44,120 bases of DNA from Desulfobacterales bacterium. GTDB lineage: Bacteria > Desulfobacterota > Desulfobacteria > Desulfobacterales > UBA11574. How positions within the stretch are numbered: position 1 is the stretch's first letter; every line of letters begins with the position of its first letter. Below are positions 8,133 through 15,506 of this stretch, piece by piece. Under the pieces are notes generated by a model that was given only the letters and a program-made list of their open reading frames with translations, was not told the DNA's origin and ran no database searches. The translations under genes were made by a program, and so were the position numbers. The stretch spans positions 1-44,120 of the forward strand of contig JAQYVT010000016.1 in NCBI GenBank assembly GCA_030145345.1, in the 5' to 3' direction.

Positions 8133-9373
8133 CCCATAAGCTCTCGGCGAAGGATGTCGAGGGCTTTCATGGCAAATATCTTTTTAGTCCTCGACCTGTT
8201 GTTGAAGGGAAAATAGAACCGAAATCCCCGGGCAGAACGGGTGCCGGCAAGACCGATACAGACCGTCCCGACCGGTTTATCGTCGGTTCCCCCACCCGGC
8301 CCTGCAATGCCGGTGACTGCAAGGCCGTAAGTGGCTCCGGCGATCCGCCTTACACCCTCGGCCATCTTCTTTGCGGTCTTTTCGTGAACGGCTCCGAACC
8401 GTTTTAAGACCTCCGGCGACACATCCAGCATCTTTGTTTTGGCGTCATTTGAATAGGTAATCCCTGATAAGAGGAAATATTTCGAACTCCCCGGAATATT
8501 GGTAAGCATGTGGGAGATCAACCCCCCGGTACAACTCTCTGCAACGGCCAGCGTCGCTTTCTTTTCTGTAAGGAGCCCGCCGACCACAGCTTCCATGGAC
8601 ATGCCGTCAACGGAAAAAACATTTTCCCCGATTGTCTTTAGAACCGATTCAGTGGCTTTGTTCATAAGTTTATCTAGCGTCTCGCGATCCTTGCCCGAGC
8701 CATAAAGTTTTATCTGGATCTCCGGAAATTTCGCGCGAAAGCCCAGTTTTATCTCCGGAAATTCGGCCGAAAAGCCTTTCATCCGTTCACCTGTGGCCGA
8801 CTCTGTTAGGCCGAAGGTTGATAGGGTCTGGACCCTTCTGAATTCACGTCCGCCTCCCCGAAACGTCTCTATGGACGGAAGAACCGAATCCGAAAGCATT
8901 CTATGCATTTCAAAAGGGACTCCGGGAAGAAAATAAAAAAAACATTTCTCTATCTTTAGAGTAAATCCGGGCGCCGTTCCAACAGGGTTGTAAATCGCCT
9001 CGGCACCGAATGGCAGCATGGCCTGTTTTTTGTTTGAAATGCTCGTGGGTCGATTTCTGGTCCTGAAATAATCTTCAACCGAACGGAGTGCCGACCGGTT
9101 CAAAACAAGTTCTACACCGGCTGTTGTTGCAGCCGCTTCCGTTGTAATATCATCGGTGGTGGGGCCAAGCCCACCGGTTACAACAGCAACATCTGCTCGG
9201 ATTGCGATCTCTTGGAGGGTTGAAACCAGATGATTCATGTCGTCACCCACACAGCTGTGACGAACGCCGAAAAGTCCAATTTCTTTCAGCGCCTGTGCAA
9301 TATGCGCTGAATTGGTGTCGACTACGGCGCCTGTCAGGATTTCATTGCCTGTGGTAAGTATCTCTATAATCAT
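8129..9373 (-). CDS. cinA: CinA family protein (ADP-ribose pyrophosphatase / nicotinamide-nucleotide amidase)
   Basis: This 414-residue two-domain protein acts in pyridine-nucleotide recycling. The N-terminal molybdopterin-binding-like domain (about 1-170) has TTGNEILTG at its start and VVTGGLGPTTDD, and corresponds to the COG1058 pyrophosphatase part. The C-terminal PncC domain (about 255-414) has LAVAESCTGGLI, with the catalytic Ser/Lys region and AVTGIAGPGGG, and deamidates nicotinamide mononucleotide. Length and layout are normal for the fused form. In several related bacteria pgpA and cinA are neighbours; here they are about 8 kb apart. AGGGAG lies about 11 bases before ATG. Confidence 0.92.
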   Translation of the reverse strand: MIIEILTTGNEILTGAVVDTNSAHIAQALKEIGLFGVRHSCVGDDMNHLVSTLQEIAIRADVAVVTGGLGPTTDDITTEAAATTAGVELVLNRSALRSVEDYFRTRNRPTSISNKKQAMLPFGAEAIYNPVGTAPGFTLKIEKCFFYFLPGVPFEMHRMLSDSVLPSIETFRGGGREFRRVQTLSTFGLTESATGERMKGFSAEFPEIKLGFRAKFPEIQIKLYGSGKDRETLDKLMNKATESVLKTIGENVFSVDGMSMEAVVGGLLTEKKATLAVAESCTGGLISHMLTNIPGSSKYFLLSGITYSNDAKTKMLDVSPEVLKRFGAVHEKTAKKMAEGVRRIAGATYGLAVTGIAGPGGGTDDKPVGTVCIGLAGTRSARGFRFYFPFNNRSRTKKIFAMKALDILRRELMG

Positions 9374-9615
9374 GAAAAACTAAACTCCCTATCAGGTTTT
9401 CATTCGAACGTTAGGCCAATATTTTCTTTTGGACCAGAATGGATCCTTTTAACACCTTTCCCGAAGGGTAAACATCGCTCCAACACCTTTGCGGGGTTAG
9501 CGCTTTCCCGGTTGACCGGGTTGTGCTCACCCCACGCCCCACCTTTCAGGGCGGGATCGAGGGGAGCTCTATTATAATGGCCATTTCCTGACCGGGAAGC
9601 TTCAATCCCTGAAAT

Positions 9616-10638
9616 TCAACTGGCCGAGCTGTTTTGGTTCAAATCATCATAAATGCATCGAACCTGGCGGCACATCTTCTCAAATTGATTTGGATAAAGA
9701 GACTGGGCACCATCACTGAGCGCCTCCTCCGGCGCATGATGCACTTCCACCATCAGGCCATGTGCCCCCACGGCAACAGATGCACGGCTCAGAGGGATTA
9801 CCTGATCTCGGCGACCCGCTGCATGACTGGGATCGATAATAATCGGGAGGTGGCTTTCTTTAAGTACAACAGGAACTGCGGAAAGATCCAGCGTATTTCG
9901 GCTGTGATGGGCAAAAGTCCGGACGCCCCTTTCGCACAAAATTACCTGGGAATTTCCAACTTCTAAAATGTATTCGGCCGCCATTAGCCATTCATCGATG
10001 GTTGCAGCCATGCCCCTTTTGAGCAAAACCGGCTTACTGGTCCGACCCGCTCGCCGCAGCAAACTGAAATTCTGCATGTTCCGTGTTCCGATCTGAATGA
10101 CATCGGCATATTCTTCCACCAAATCGAAAGTTTCATAATCCATCACTTCCGTGACCACCGGCATCCCGGTTTTTTCACGAACCTTTGACAATATTTTCAG
10201 TCCGTCTTCCCCAAGCCCCTGAAATGAATACGGCGATGTTCGGGGTTTAAAAGCTCCGCCTCGAAAAAGCTGTGCACCGCTGCTCCGGACGTGCTCGGCA
10301 ATTGTCAAGGCTTGGAATTCACTCTCTATGGCACAGGGTCCGGCGATAAGGGTCAGGCTGCCACTGCCGATAGATATATCACCGATTTTTATTACGGTAT
10401 CTTCAGGTTTAATTTCTCGGCTTACGAGTTTATATGGCCGTGTAACATGGATGGCATCCTTTACCCCCGGCATGCTCAAAAACGGCCCAGCATCAACGTG
10501 CCCTTTGTTGTTCAATATCCCGATGGACACCCTTTCTCCGCCTGGAATCGGACGCGCCGTATACCCTCTCTGTTCAATCGCAGCCACCACGGTATCGATC
10601 TCCGTCTGTTTGGCTTTTTTATCCATAACAATCAGCAT
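9616..10638 (-). CDS. aroF: 3-deoxy-7-phosphoheptulonate synthase (DAHP synthase, type I beta)
   Basis: This enzyme condenses phosphoenolpyruvate and erythrose-4-phosphate, the first step of the shikimate pathway. Residues 1-70 form the N-terminal regulatory domain of the Thermotoga-like form (MLIVMDKKA...IGILNNKG), which usually mediates feedback by aromatic amino acids. The barrel follows with LIAGPCAIES, GGAFKPRTSPYSFQG, IGTRNMQNF, LLKRGM and DPSHAAGRR, which supply substrate and metal ligands. AGGAGG lies six bases before ATG 10638 and only three before GTG 10641, so 10638 is chosen (340 residues). A leader peptide and terminator upstream on the same strand imply attenuation by Trp/Tyr supply. 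Confidence 0.94.
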   Translation of the reverse strand: MLIVMDKKAKQTEIDTVVAAIEQRGYTARPIPGGERVSIGILNNKGHVDAGPFLSMPGVKDAIHVTRPYKLVSREIKPEDTVIKIGDISIGSGSLTLIAGPCAIESEFQALTIAEHVRSSGAQLFRGGAFKPRTSPYSFQGLGEDGLKILSKVREKTGMPVVTEVMDYETFDLVEEYADVIQIGTRNMQNFSLLRRAGRTSKPVLLKRGMAATIDEWLMAAEYILEVGNSQVILCERGVRTFAHHSRNTLDLSAVPVVLKESHLPIIIDPSHAAGRRDQVIPLSRASVAVGAHGLMVEVHHAPEEALSDGAQSLYPNQFEKMCRQVRCIYDDLNQNSSAS

Positions 10639-10696
10639 CACCTGCCTCCTTTGCCCTTGATTGAATTTCCCTGCATTAAGCTACAGAATTCTTTAC

Positions 10697-10733
10697 AAAA
10701 AAAAAGACCGTGAGCTTCAAAGTGCCCACGGTC
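10697..10733 (-). terminator. Attenuator terminator upstream of aroF
   Basis: On the minus strand GACCGTGGGC pairs with GCTCACGGTC, a 10-bp stem with one G-U pair and an 8-base loop, followed directly by nine T residues. It lies between the Trp/Tyr-rich leader peptide and aroF, with no other gene to terminate, so its role must be attenuation of aroF. Confidence 0.88.
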
Positions 10734-10801
10734 CTTCATTATCCGTCATCCTAATGGCTCAAGCAGACTTGAACCGGTCGGCACACTCCATCCTTCCGGT
10801 T
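10729..10801 (-). promoter_or_regulatory. Alternative RNA pairings of the aroF attenuator
   Basis: Three competing segments are visible on the minus strand. AACCGG (10801-10796), directly after the Trp codons, pairs perfectly with CCGGTT (10777-10772). The overlapping CGGTTC (10776-10771) can instead pair, with one G-U pair, with GGACCG (10734-10729), the 5' arm of the terminator. A ribosome stalled on the Trp codons would cover AACCGG, free CCGGTTC to sequester the terminator arm, and allow read-through. This is the classical 1:2 / 2:3 / 3:4 arrangement, inferred by hand pairing without energy calculation. Confidence 0.7.
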
Positions 10802-10848
10802 ATCCACCACCAGTACCAATAATATTTTTGTTTCCTAAAAGTTCCCAT
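10759..10848 (-). CDS. aroF leader peptide with YYWYWWW run
   Basis: This is a 29-residue frame on the minus strand, 120 bp upstream of aroF. Residues 9-15 read Tyr-Tyr-Trp-Tyr-Trp-Trp-Trp, seven consecutive aromatic codons with four Trp, which is not plausible by chance. It ends in TGA 25 bases before the terminator stem. Translation speed through these codons should report charged tRNA-Trp and tRNA-Tyr. The start at ATG 10848 has no strong Shine-Dalgarno sequence. A longer in-frame start at 10890 would begin at or before the predicted transcript start. The product itself probably has no role beyond being translated. Confidence 0.85.
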   Translation of the reverse strand: MGTFRKQKYYWYWWWITGRMECADRFKSA

Positions 10849-10889
10849 CTTTATATTTTTTTTAAACACCCTTTTTTTGGTTAGCATTA

Positions 10890-10919
10890 AAGCTACTGAA
10901 ACAGGCCCGGCCTTGTCAA
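10890..10919 (-). promoter_or_regulatory. Candidate promoter of the aroF leader transcript
   Basis: A perfect TTGACA -35 box (10919-10914, minus strand) is followed after 17-18 bp by a poor -10 region (TAGCTT). The predicted start near 10884 leaves a leader of about 35 bases before the leader peptide. The -35 is convincing; the -10 is not. Confidence 0.45.
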
Positions 10920-11023
10920 GGTTTTTTTCAATGTGTTTTTGCCCAGCCCTATATCGATTTTGCCGGTGAAAAAAAACGATTCCGACTTTCATCCAGGTAT
11001 TTTTTTCAAAGATCTAAAAAATC

Positions 11024-11051
11024 TTGACAAATGCTTTTGATTAAGGATAAG
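11024..11051 (+). promoter_or_regulatory. Candidate promoter of the trp operon
   Basis: A perfect TTGACA at 11024-11029 is followed after 16 bp by GATAAG at 11046-11051. The leader peptide begins 27 bp later. No obvious TrpR-type operator overlaps it. The divergent aroF promoter is about 100 bp away. Confidence 0.6.
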
Positions 11052-11077
11052 TTTAGCAATCGAATCCGGTGAAAAAA

Positions 11078-11173
11078 ATGAATAACAACAGTATCCAAAA
11101 AACATTAAAAAAGGTCGATATAAAATACTGGTGGTGGCAAACCCAAATCAACGGGTCTGCCCCAGGGACTTGA
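11078..11173 (+). CDS. trpL: trp operon leader peptide with YWWW run
   Basis: This 31-residue frame from ATG 11078 to TGA 11171 has Tyr17 followed by Trp18-19-20 (TGG TGG TGG at 11129-11137). A GGTGA ribosome site precedes the start. It lies between a promoter and two consecutive hairpin-plus-T-run structures upstream of trpE, as in classical trp attenuation. TGGTGGCA (11132-11139) can pair with TGCCCCA (11158-11164) with one bulge, so the Trp codons form part of segment 1. TGCCC can alternatively pair with GGGCA (11212-11216) in the next hairpin. The name follows the functional analogy to enterobacterial trpL, not sequence homology. Confidence 0.88.
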   Translation: MNNNSIQKTLKKVDIKYWWWQTQINGSAPGT

Positions 11174-11205
11174 TCAACCGACGTAACCTTAAAAAATCTA
11201 CAAAG

Positions 11206-11239
11206 GACCAAGGGCAACTCAAACCCACGGTCTTTTTTT
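11206..11239 (+). terminator. First attenuator hairpin of trp leader
   Basis: GACC-AA-GGG pairs with CCC-AC-GGTC around a 9-base loop, followed by seven T residues (11233-11239). The stem is imperfect, with a 2x2 internal loop. It closely resembles the aroF attenuator terminator: both begin GACC, share a GGGCA segment, and end CACGGTC plus a T run. Confidence 0.6.
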
Positions 11240-11251
11240 GACTTCGAACAG

Positions 11252-11280
11252 GCCGTGAAATTTTTCACGGCTTTTTTTTT
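11252..11280 (+). terminator. Second attenuator terminator of trp leader
   Basis: GCCGTGAA pairs with TTCACGGC (8 bp, 4-base loop) and is followed by nine T residues (11272-11280), a strong intrinsic terminator. Its 5' arm GGCCGTG (11251-11257) can alternatively pair with CACGGTC (11226-11232), the 3' arm of the preceding hairpin, so the two structures exclude each other. Confidence 0.85.
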
Positions 11281-11288
11281 GCTTTATT

Positions 11289-11432
11289 AGAAGCCATCTC
11301 AAAATAAAGATTTTGGTTCAAGATCAAGGCGGAGCCGAGTTTTAACCCGCAGGCATACTCAAGTATGTCGAGGACTTAAAACGAGGCTCCAACGCCGAGA
11401 TTGGGCCAATAGATTATTTTGAGATAGCTTCT
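11289..11432. repeat. 144-bp palindromic (MITE-like) element in trp leader
   Basis: The two ends AGAAGC...GCTTCT begin an inverted repeat that continues inward almost to the centre: ATCTCAAAATAA against TTATTTTGAGAT, GGAGCC against GGCTCC, GTTTTAA against TTAAAAC, closing at CATAC-TCAA-GTATG. It can form one very long hairpin. There is no coding capacity. It ends one base before the AAAGGA ribosome site of trpE, so it is part of the trp mRNA leader. Similar long palindromes recur in Desulfobacterota genomes from memory; no second copy is in this window. Confidence 0.8.
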
Positions 11433-11446
11433 AGAAAGGAACATCC

Positions 11447-12952
11447 ATGCTGATCAATGAATTCCCCGACATAGATGAATTTCGAAACCTAGCAGAACAG
11501 GCCAATGTCATTCCGGTTTGTATGGAGATGTTGGCCGACACGGAAACTCCGGTATCCCTCTTGAGAAAAATCTATAAAAACAACACCTCCGTCTTTTTGT
11601 TTGAAAGCGTTGAGGGCGGTGAACGATGGGGAAGATATAGTTTTTTAGGCGTCTCTGCAAGAACGCATATCCGAATATTCCCACAATTTGTAGAAGTCTG
11701 TGAAAACGGTTCTCCCAGGCAGATTCCCCACAACGGGGATCCCCTCGCTGTTTTGAGAATATTGATGAATCGTTATCAACCGGCACAAGTTCCCGGGCTA
11801 CCAAGATTTTGGGGAGGAATGGTGGGGTATTTAACCTATGAAATGGTGTCCTTTTTTGAATCGATCCCCAACCTTTTGCCGGAGAACAAACCCCTGGCCC
11901 ATTTCATCATTCCGGATGAACTGCTTATATTCGACAATATCCGGCATACATTACTCTTGGTTGTTATCTCCTTTCTGGAAAGCGCGCAGAATCCAGATGC
12001 GGCGTTTCATCGGGCAACTGACCGTCTCAAATCTTTACTGGGTGAAATGGAACAGCATGTGCCGGTAGACGATATCTATCCGGATGACGTTGAATTTGTG
12101 TTGCAAGCACCATGGGCGGAAAATGATTTTCGATCCCTTGTTAAACAGGTTAAGGACTATATCCGGGCCGGCGATGTCATACAGACCGTCATCTCCAAGC
12201 CATTTACCTGTGCCTTCCCGCCCGATCCGTGGACACTCTATCGGGCCCAGAGATTCATCAACCCTTCCCCCTACCTCTACTTTCTCGGTCTGGAAGAGAT
12301 GACCCTCGTGGGCTCCTCCCCGGAAACGATGGTCCACTTGGAAAACGGCGTTGCCACCCTTCGGCCCATTGCCGGAACCCGGCCGAGGGGCAAGAACGAA
12401 CAGGAAGACAGATCTCTGGCCAATGAACTCCTTGCCGACGAGAAAGAACGGGCCGAACACTTGATGCTGGTGGATTTGGGACGTAATGATCTGGGGCGCA
12501 TTGCAGAGGTGGGAACCGTTCAGGTCACCGATTTGATGGTTGTCGAACGCTATTCCCACGTCATGCACCTGGTTTCAAATATCTGCTGCGACCTGGAATC
12601 CGATTACGATGCCTGGGACCTGCTTCGGGCGACCTATCCTGCCGGAACTTTGTCCGGAGCACCTAAAATAAGGGCCATGGAGATTATCGCGGAACTAGAA
12701 CAAATCCCCAGAGGCCCTTACGGCGGTGCTGTGGGGTATATTTCGTTTCATGGAAACATGGACATGGCCATTACCATTCGGACCGCAAGCATTGAGAACG
12801 GAACACTAACGGTACAGGCCGGCGCCGGCATTGTTGCCGATTCTGATCCCGAGAGCGAACGAAAGGAGACCGTCAATAAAGCCATGGCCATGCAAAAAGC
12901 ACTGCAGTTGGTTCAAAAAGAATACAGCTCAAATATTTCCGGAAAAACATGA
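11447..12952 (+). CDS. trpE: Anthranilate synthase component I
   Basis: TrpE converts chorismate to anthranilate using ammonia delivered by TrpG. At 501 residues it is of normal length. The N-terminal LFES motif near residue 50 matches the tryptophan-binding LLES feedback site. The C-terminal chorismate-binding domain has PSPYLYFLG, GSSPETMV, IAGTRPRGK, the DLGRNDLGR block, HVMHLVSN, PAGTLSGAPKIRAMEII and IVADSDPE, all conserved in active TrpE. AAAGGA lies seven bases before ATG. It is first in the trpEGDCF-fabF run, after the attenuator and a palindromic element. Confidence 0.96.
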   Translation: MLINEFPDIDEFRNLAEQANVIPVCMEMLADTETPVSLLRKIYKNNTSVFLFESVEGGERWGRYSFLGVSARTHIRIFPQFVEVCENGSPRQIPHNGDPLAVLRILMNRYQPAQVPGLPRFWGGMVGYLTYEMVSFFESIPNLLPENKPLAHFIIPDELLIFDNIRHTLLLVVISFLESAQNPDAAFHRATDRLKSLLGEMEQHVPVDDIYPDDVEFVLQAPWAENDFRSLVKQVKDYIRAGDVIQTVISKPFTCAFPPDPWTLYRAQRFINPSPYLYFLGLEEMTLVGSSPETMVHLENGVATLRPIAGTRPRGKNEQEDRSLANELLADEKERAEHLMLVDLGRNDLGRIAEVGTVQVTDLMVVERYSHVMHLVSNICCDLESDYDAWDLLRATYPAGTLSGAPKIRAMEIIAELEQIPRGPYGGAVGYISFHGNMDMAITIRTASIENGTLTVQAGAGIVADSDPESERKETVNKAMAMQKALQLVQKEYSSNISGKT

Positions 12953-12965
12953 TGGGGAGAAAATA

Positions 12966-13562
12966 ATGATCATAATGATAGACAATTACGATTCATTCAC
13001 CTACAACCTGGTGCAATATCTGAAACAAATCGGCTCGTCCGTCAAGGTCGTGCGAAACGACGCTGCTTCAATTGCTGACCTGATCTCCTGTGAACCTTCA
13101 GGTATCGTTATATCACCCGGACCGGGCCGGCCGGAAACAGCGGGAATTTCACTGTCTGTGGTGCAACATTTCTCTGGCAGGGTCCCCATCCTGGGCGTAT
13201 GTCTCGGCCACCAGGCCATTGGCGCCGTTTTCGGTGGAAAAGTGGTTGCCGCCAAACGGCTCATGCATGGTAAGACATCCATGATTCACGCGGATGGGAA
13301 AATGATATATCAGGGCATTCACAAACCCTTCGAGGCGATGCGCTATCACTCCCTGGCCGTCTCCCGGGAAGATTTTCCTGAATGTTTGGAAATTACCTCG
13401 GAAGCGGATGACGGGGAAATTATGGGCATCCGGCACAAAAAATATCCCACAACAGAAGGCATCCAATTTCATCCGGAATCTATTATGACACCTTTGGGGA
13501 AACGGCTTTTGAGAAATTTTATCAATAAAACAAAAAACCATTCACCAGTGATAGATGACTGA
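12966..13562 (+). CDS. trpG: Anthranilate synthase component II (glutamine amidotransferase)
   Basis: TrpG hydrolyses glutamine and channels ammonia to TrpE. The start is ATG 12966 (MIIMIDNYDSFTYNL), with GGGGAG upstream and 13 bp after the trpE stop. A longer frame into trpE is not real. The 198 residues include SPGPGRP, the nucleophile C79 in GVCLGHQAIG, and the His-Glu pair in IQFHPESI. Some bacteria share this subunit with p-aminobenzoate synthase. Linkage to trpE and trpD favours the tryptophan role. Confidence 0.95.
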   Translation: MIIMIDNYDSFTYNLVQYLKQIGSSVKVVRNDAASIADLISCEPSGIVISPGPGRPETAGISLSVVQHFSGRVPILGVCLGHQAIGAVFGGKVVAAKRLMHGKTSMIHADGKMIYQGIHKPFEAMRYHSLAVSREDFPECLEITSEADDGEIMGIRHKKYPTTEGIQFHPESIMTPLGKRLLRNFINKTKNHSPVIDD

Positions 13563-13582
13563 TAAAAAGAGGAAAATTCATT

Positions 13583-14599
13583 ATGTTTAAGAAAAACCTT
13601 GGTAAAATTGTCCAGAGAAACGATTTGACTGAAGCCCAGATGGCTCAAATGATCACCGAAATTTTTTCGGGCAATGTGACGGATGCCCAGATCGGCGCGC
13701 TGATGGCTGCCTTGGCCACAAAAGGAGAAACCTTTGAAGAACTGGCAGGAGCGGCTCGCGCCATGCGCCGGAAAGCGCAGCGTATTCAAGCATCCAGCGC
13801 GACGGTTGTGGACACCTGCGGAACCGGCGGAGACGGCGCTCAGACGTTTAATATTTCCACCACAACAGCCTTCGTGGTTGCAGGGTGCGGGGTGACGGTG
13901 GCCAAGCATGGGAACCGATCTGTATCGAGTCGATGCGGCAGCGCAGATCTTCTTGAAACACTGGGGGTCAAACTCGACACCGATCCTGAAATCGTTGAAG
14001 AAGCTATCCAGGAAATCGGTATCGGTTTTCTTTTTGCGCCCCTTTATCACGGGGCCATGAAATATGCGGCCAAAGCAAGAAAGGAAGTGGGGCTACGCAG
14101 CATCTTTAACATGCTGGGGCCCCTTACGAATCCCGGTGGGGCCAATTGCCAGCTACTCGGGGTATATGCGCCTGAACTCACGGAGATGTTTGCAAATGCC
14201 TTACAGCTTCTTGGGGCAAAAAGAGCTTTTGTGGTCCATGGCCATGACGGACTCGATGAGATTACCGTTTGTGCACCCACCCGTGTTTCAGAGCTCAAAG
14301 ACGGTCTTATCCGAACGTATGATATTTTTCCGGAACAATTTTTCGGTCAACATGCGGACACAAAAGATCTTTTGGGAGGAGATCCTGAAGAAAATGCTCA
14401 AATCACCCGAAATATCTTAGATGGCGAAACCGGGCCACAACGGGATGTGGTCCTCATTAACGCTGCCGCGGCCCTGGTGGCGGCAGGAGCGGCGGATGAT
14501 TTGAAGCAAGGGATCCGATTGGCTGAAACATCCATTGATGAAGGAGCTGCAGTCGAAAAAATGAAAGCGTTGATCCAGTATACCCAGGAAAACGGCTGA
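13583..14599 (+). CDS. trpD: Anthranilate phosphoribosyltransferase
   Basis: TrpD transfers phosphoribose from PRPP to anthranilate. The PRPP-binding signature DTCGTGGDGAQTFNIST lies at about residue 75, followed by AKHGNRSVSSRCGSADLLE, and NMLGPLTNPGG near residue 178. At 338 residues it is of normal length and is not fused to trpG. It starts 20 bp after trpG and its stop overlaps the trpC start by one base, so translation is probably coupled. Confidence 0.96.
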   Translation: MFKKNLGKIVQRNDLTEAQMAQMITEIFSGNVTDAQIGALMAALATKGETFEELAGAARAMRRKAQRIQASSATVVDTCGTGGDGAQTFNISTTTAFVVAGCGVTVAKHGNRSVSSRCGSADLLETLGVKLDTDPEIVEEAIQEIGIGFLFAPLYHGAMKYAAKARKEVGLRSIFNMLGPLTNPGGANCQLLGVYAPELTEMFANALQLLGAKRAFVVHGHDGLDEITVCAPTRVSELKDGLIRTYDIFPEQFFGQHADTKDLLGGDPEENAQITRNILDGETGPQRDVVLINAAAALVAAGAADDLKQGIRLAETSIDEGAAVEKMKALIQYTQENG

Positions 14600-15387
14600 T
14601 GTCTGAAGATATATTGCTTAAAATCGTCGAAGATAAACAGCGGGAGATCGCTTTGGCAAAACGAAATTTGCCCGAACGCATGCTTCGTGAAAAATGTTTA
14701 GAACCTCGAAGAAAACGCCCGTTTTTAAAAAACCTTGAAAAGCCCGGGCCGTCCGGAATTAATATCATTGCTGAAATTAAACGGGCCTCCCCTTCCAAGG
14801 GGGTCATTTGTGCAGATCTGGACCCTGTTGCTCTTGCCACTGACTATGAATTGGGCGGTGCGGCGGCGCTTTCTGTACTCACGGATCAACCCCATTTTAA
14901 GGGAAGCCCTGAGGATTTGAAAATCGCTCGTGAGACAACAACCCTTCCGGTACTTCGGAAAGATTTTCTGATTTCCGTTTACCAGATTTTTGAATCCGCC
15001 GTAATGCAAGCAGACGCCATTCTTCTGATTGTTCGCATCCTTGAACCGGAACAGCTCAAAGATTATCTCAGCTTATGCGATGAACTGCAGATGGATGCGC
15101 TGGTGGAAATTCATTCAGAAGATGATCTTGAAAAGGCTACCCGAGCAGGCGCCCGCCTGATCGGGATCAATAACCGCAACCTTCGGTCTTTTGAAACCGA
15201 TATAGACACCGCAATCCGCATGAAATCGCTTCTCGATCCCCATCAGGTGGCGGTGGCAGCCAGCGGAATACAAACACGAGAAGATATTGAAAAAATAAAA
15301 GGTTCGGGAATCTGGAACTTTTTAATCGGTGAAAGTCTTGTGCGGTCACAAAATCCAAAGGATTTTCTTAGATTCCTCCAGGGATAA
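14599..15387 (+). CDS. trpC: Indole-3-glycerol-phosphate synthase
   Basis: TrpC closes the indole ring from carboxyphenylamino-deoxyribulose phosphate. The barrel has IIAEIKRASPSKG near residue 53 (catalytic Glu and Lys), LSVLTDQPHFKGS, LRKDFLIS (catalytic Lys), LVEIHSEDDL (Glu), GINNRNLRSF and AASGIQTREDI. At 262 residues it is monofunctional, with TrpF encoded separately. Its start overlaps the trpD stop (TGATG). A 119-bp gap follows before trpF. Confidence 0.96.
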   Translation: MSEDILLKIVEDKQREIALAKRNLPERMLREKCLEPRRKRPFLKNLEKPGPSGINIIAEIKRASPSKGVICADLDPVALATDYELGGAAALSVLTDQPHFKGSPEDLKIARETTTLPVLRKDFLISVYQIFESAVMQADAILLIVRILEPEQLKDYLSLCDELQMDALVEIHSEDDLEKATRAGARLIGINNRNLRSFETDIDTAIRMKSLLDPHQVAVAASGIQTREDIEKIKGSGIWNFLIGESLVRSQNPKDFLRFLQG

Positions 15388-15430
15388 GACCTCCCGAAAA
15401 AAACCACCGACGCAACAAAAAATAAAATTC

Positions 15431-15460
15431 TTGCATCAAACCCCGGCGAATGAATATAGT
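15431..15460 (+). promoter_or_regulatory. Candidate internal promoter before trpF
   Basis: TTGCAT at 15431-15436 and TATAGT at 15455-15460 are separated by 18 bp, in the only large gap inside the trp cluster. It could give trpF and fabF some expression independent of attenuation. Confidence 0.35.
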
Positions 15461-15506
15461 TGTTGCAATGTTTTTGTCATGAATGATCGATTTTGGGTGA
15501 TGGACG

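Noticed and set aside
9374-9615. GC-rich hairpins between cinA and aroF as a terminator
   Set aside because: CCCGG-TTGA-CCGGG and a CGCCC/GGGCG pair are present, but neither is followed by a T run on the relevant strand.
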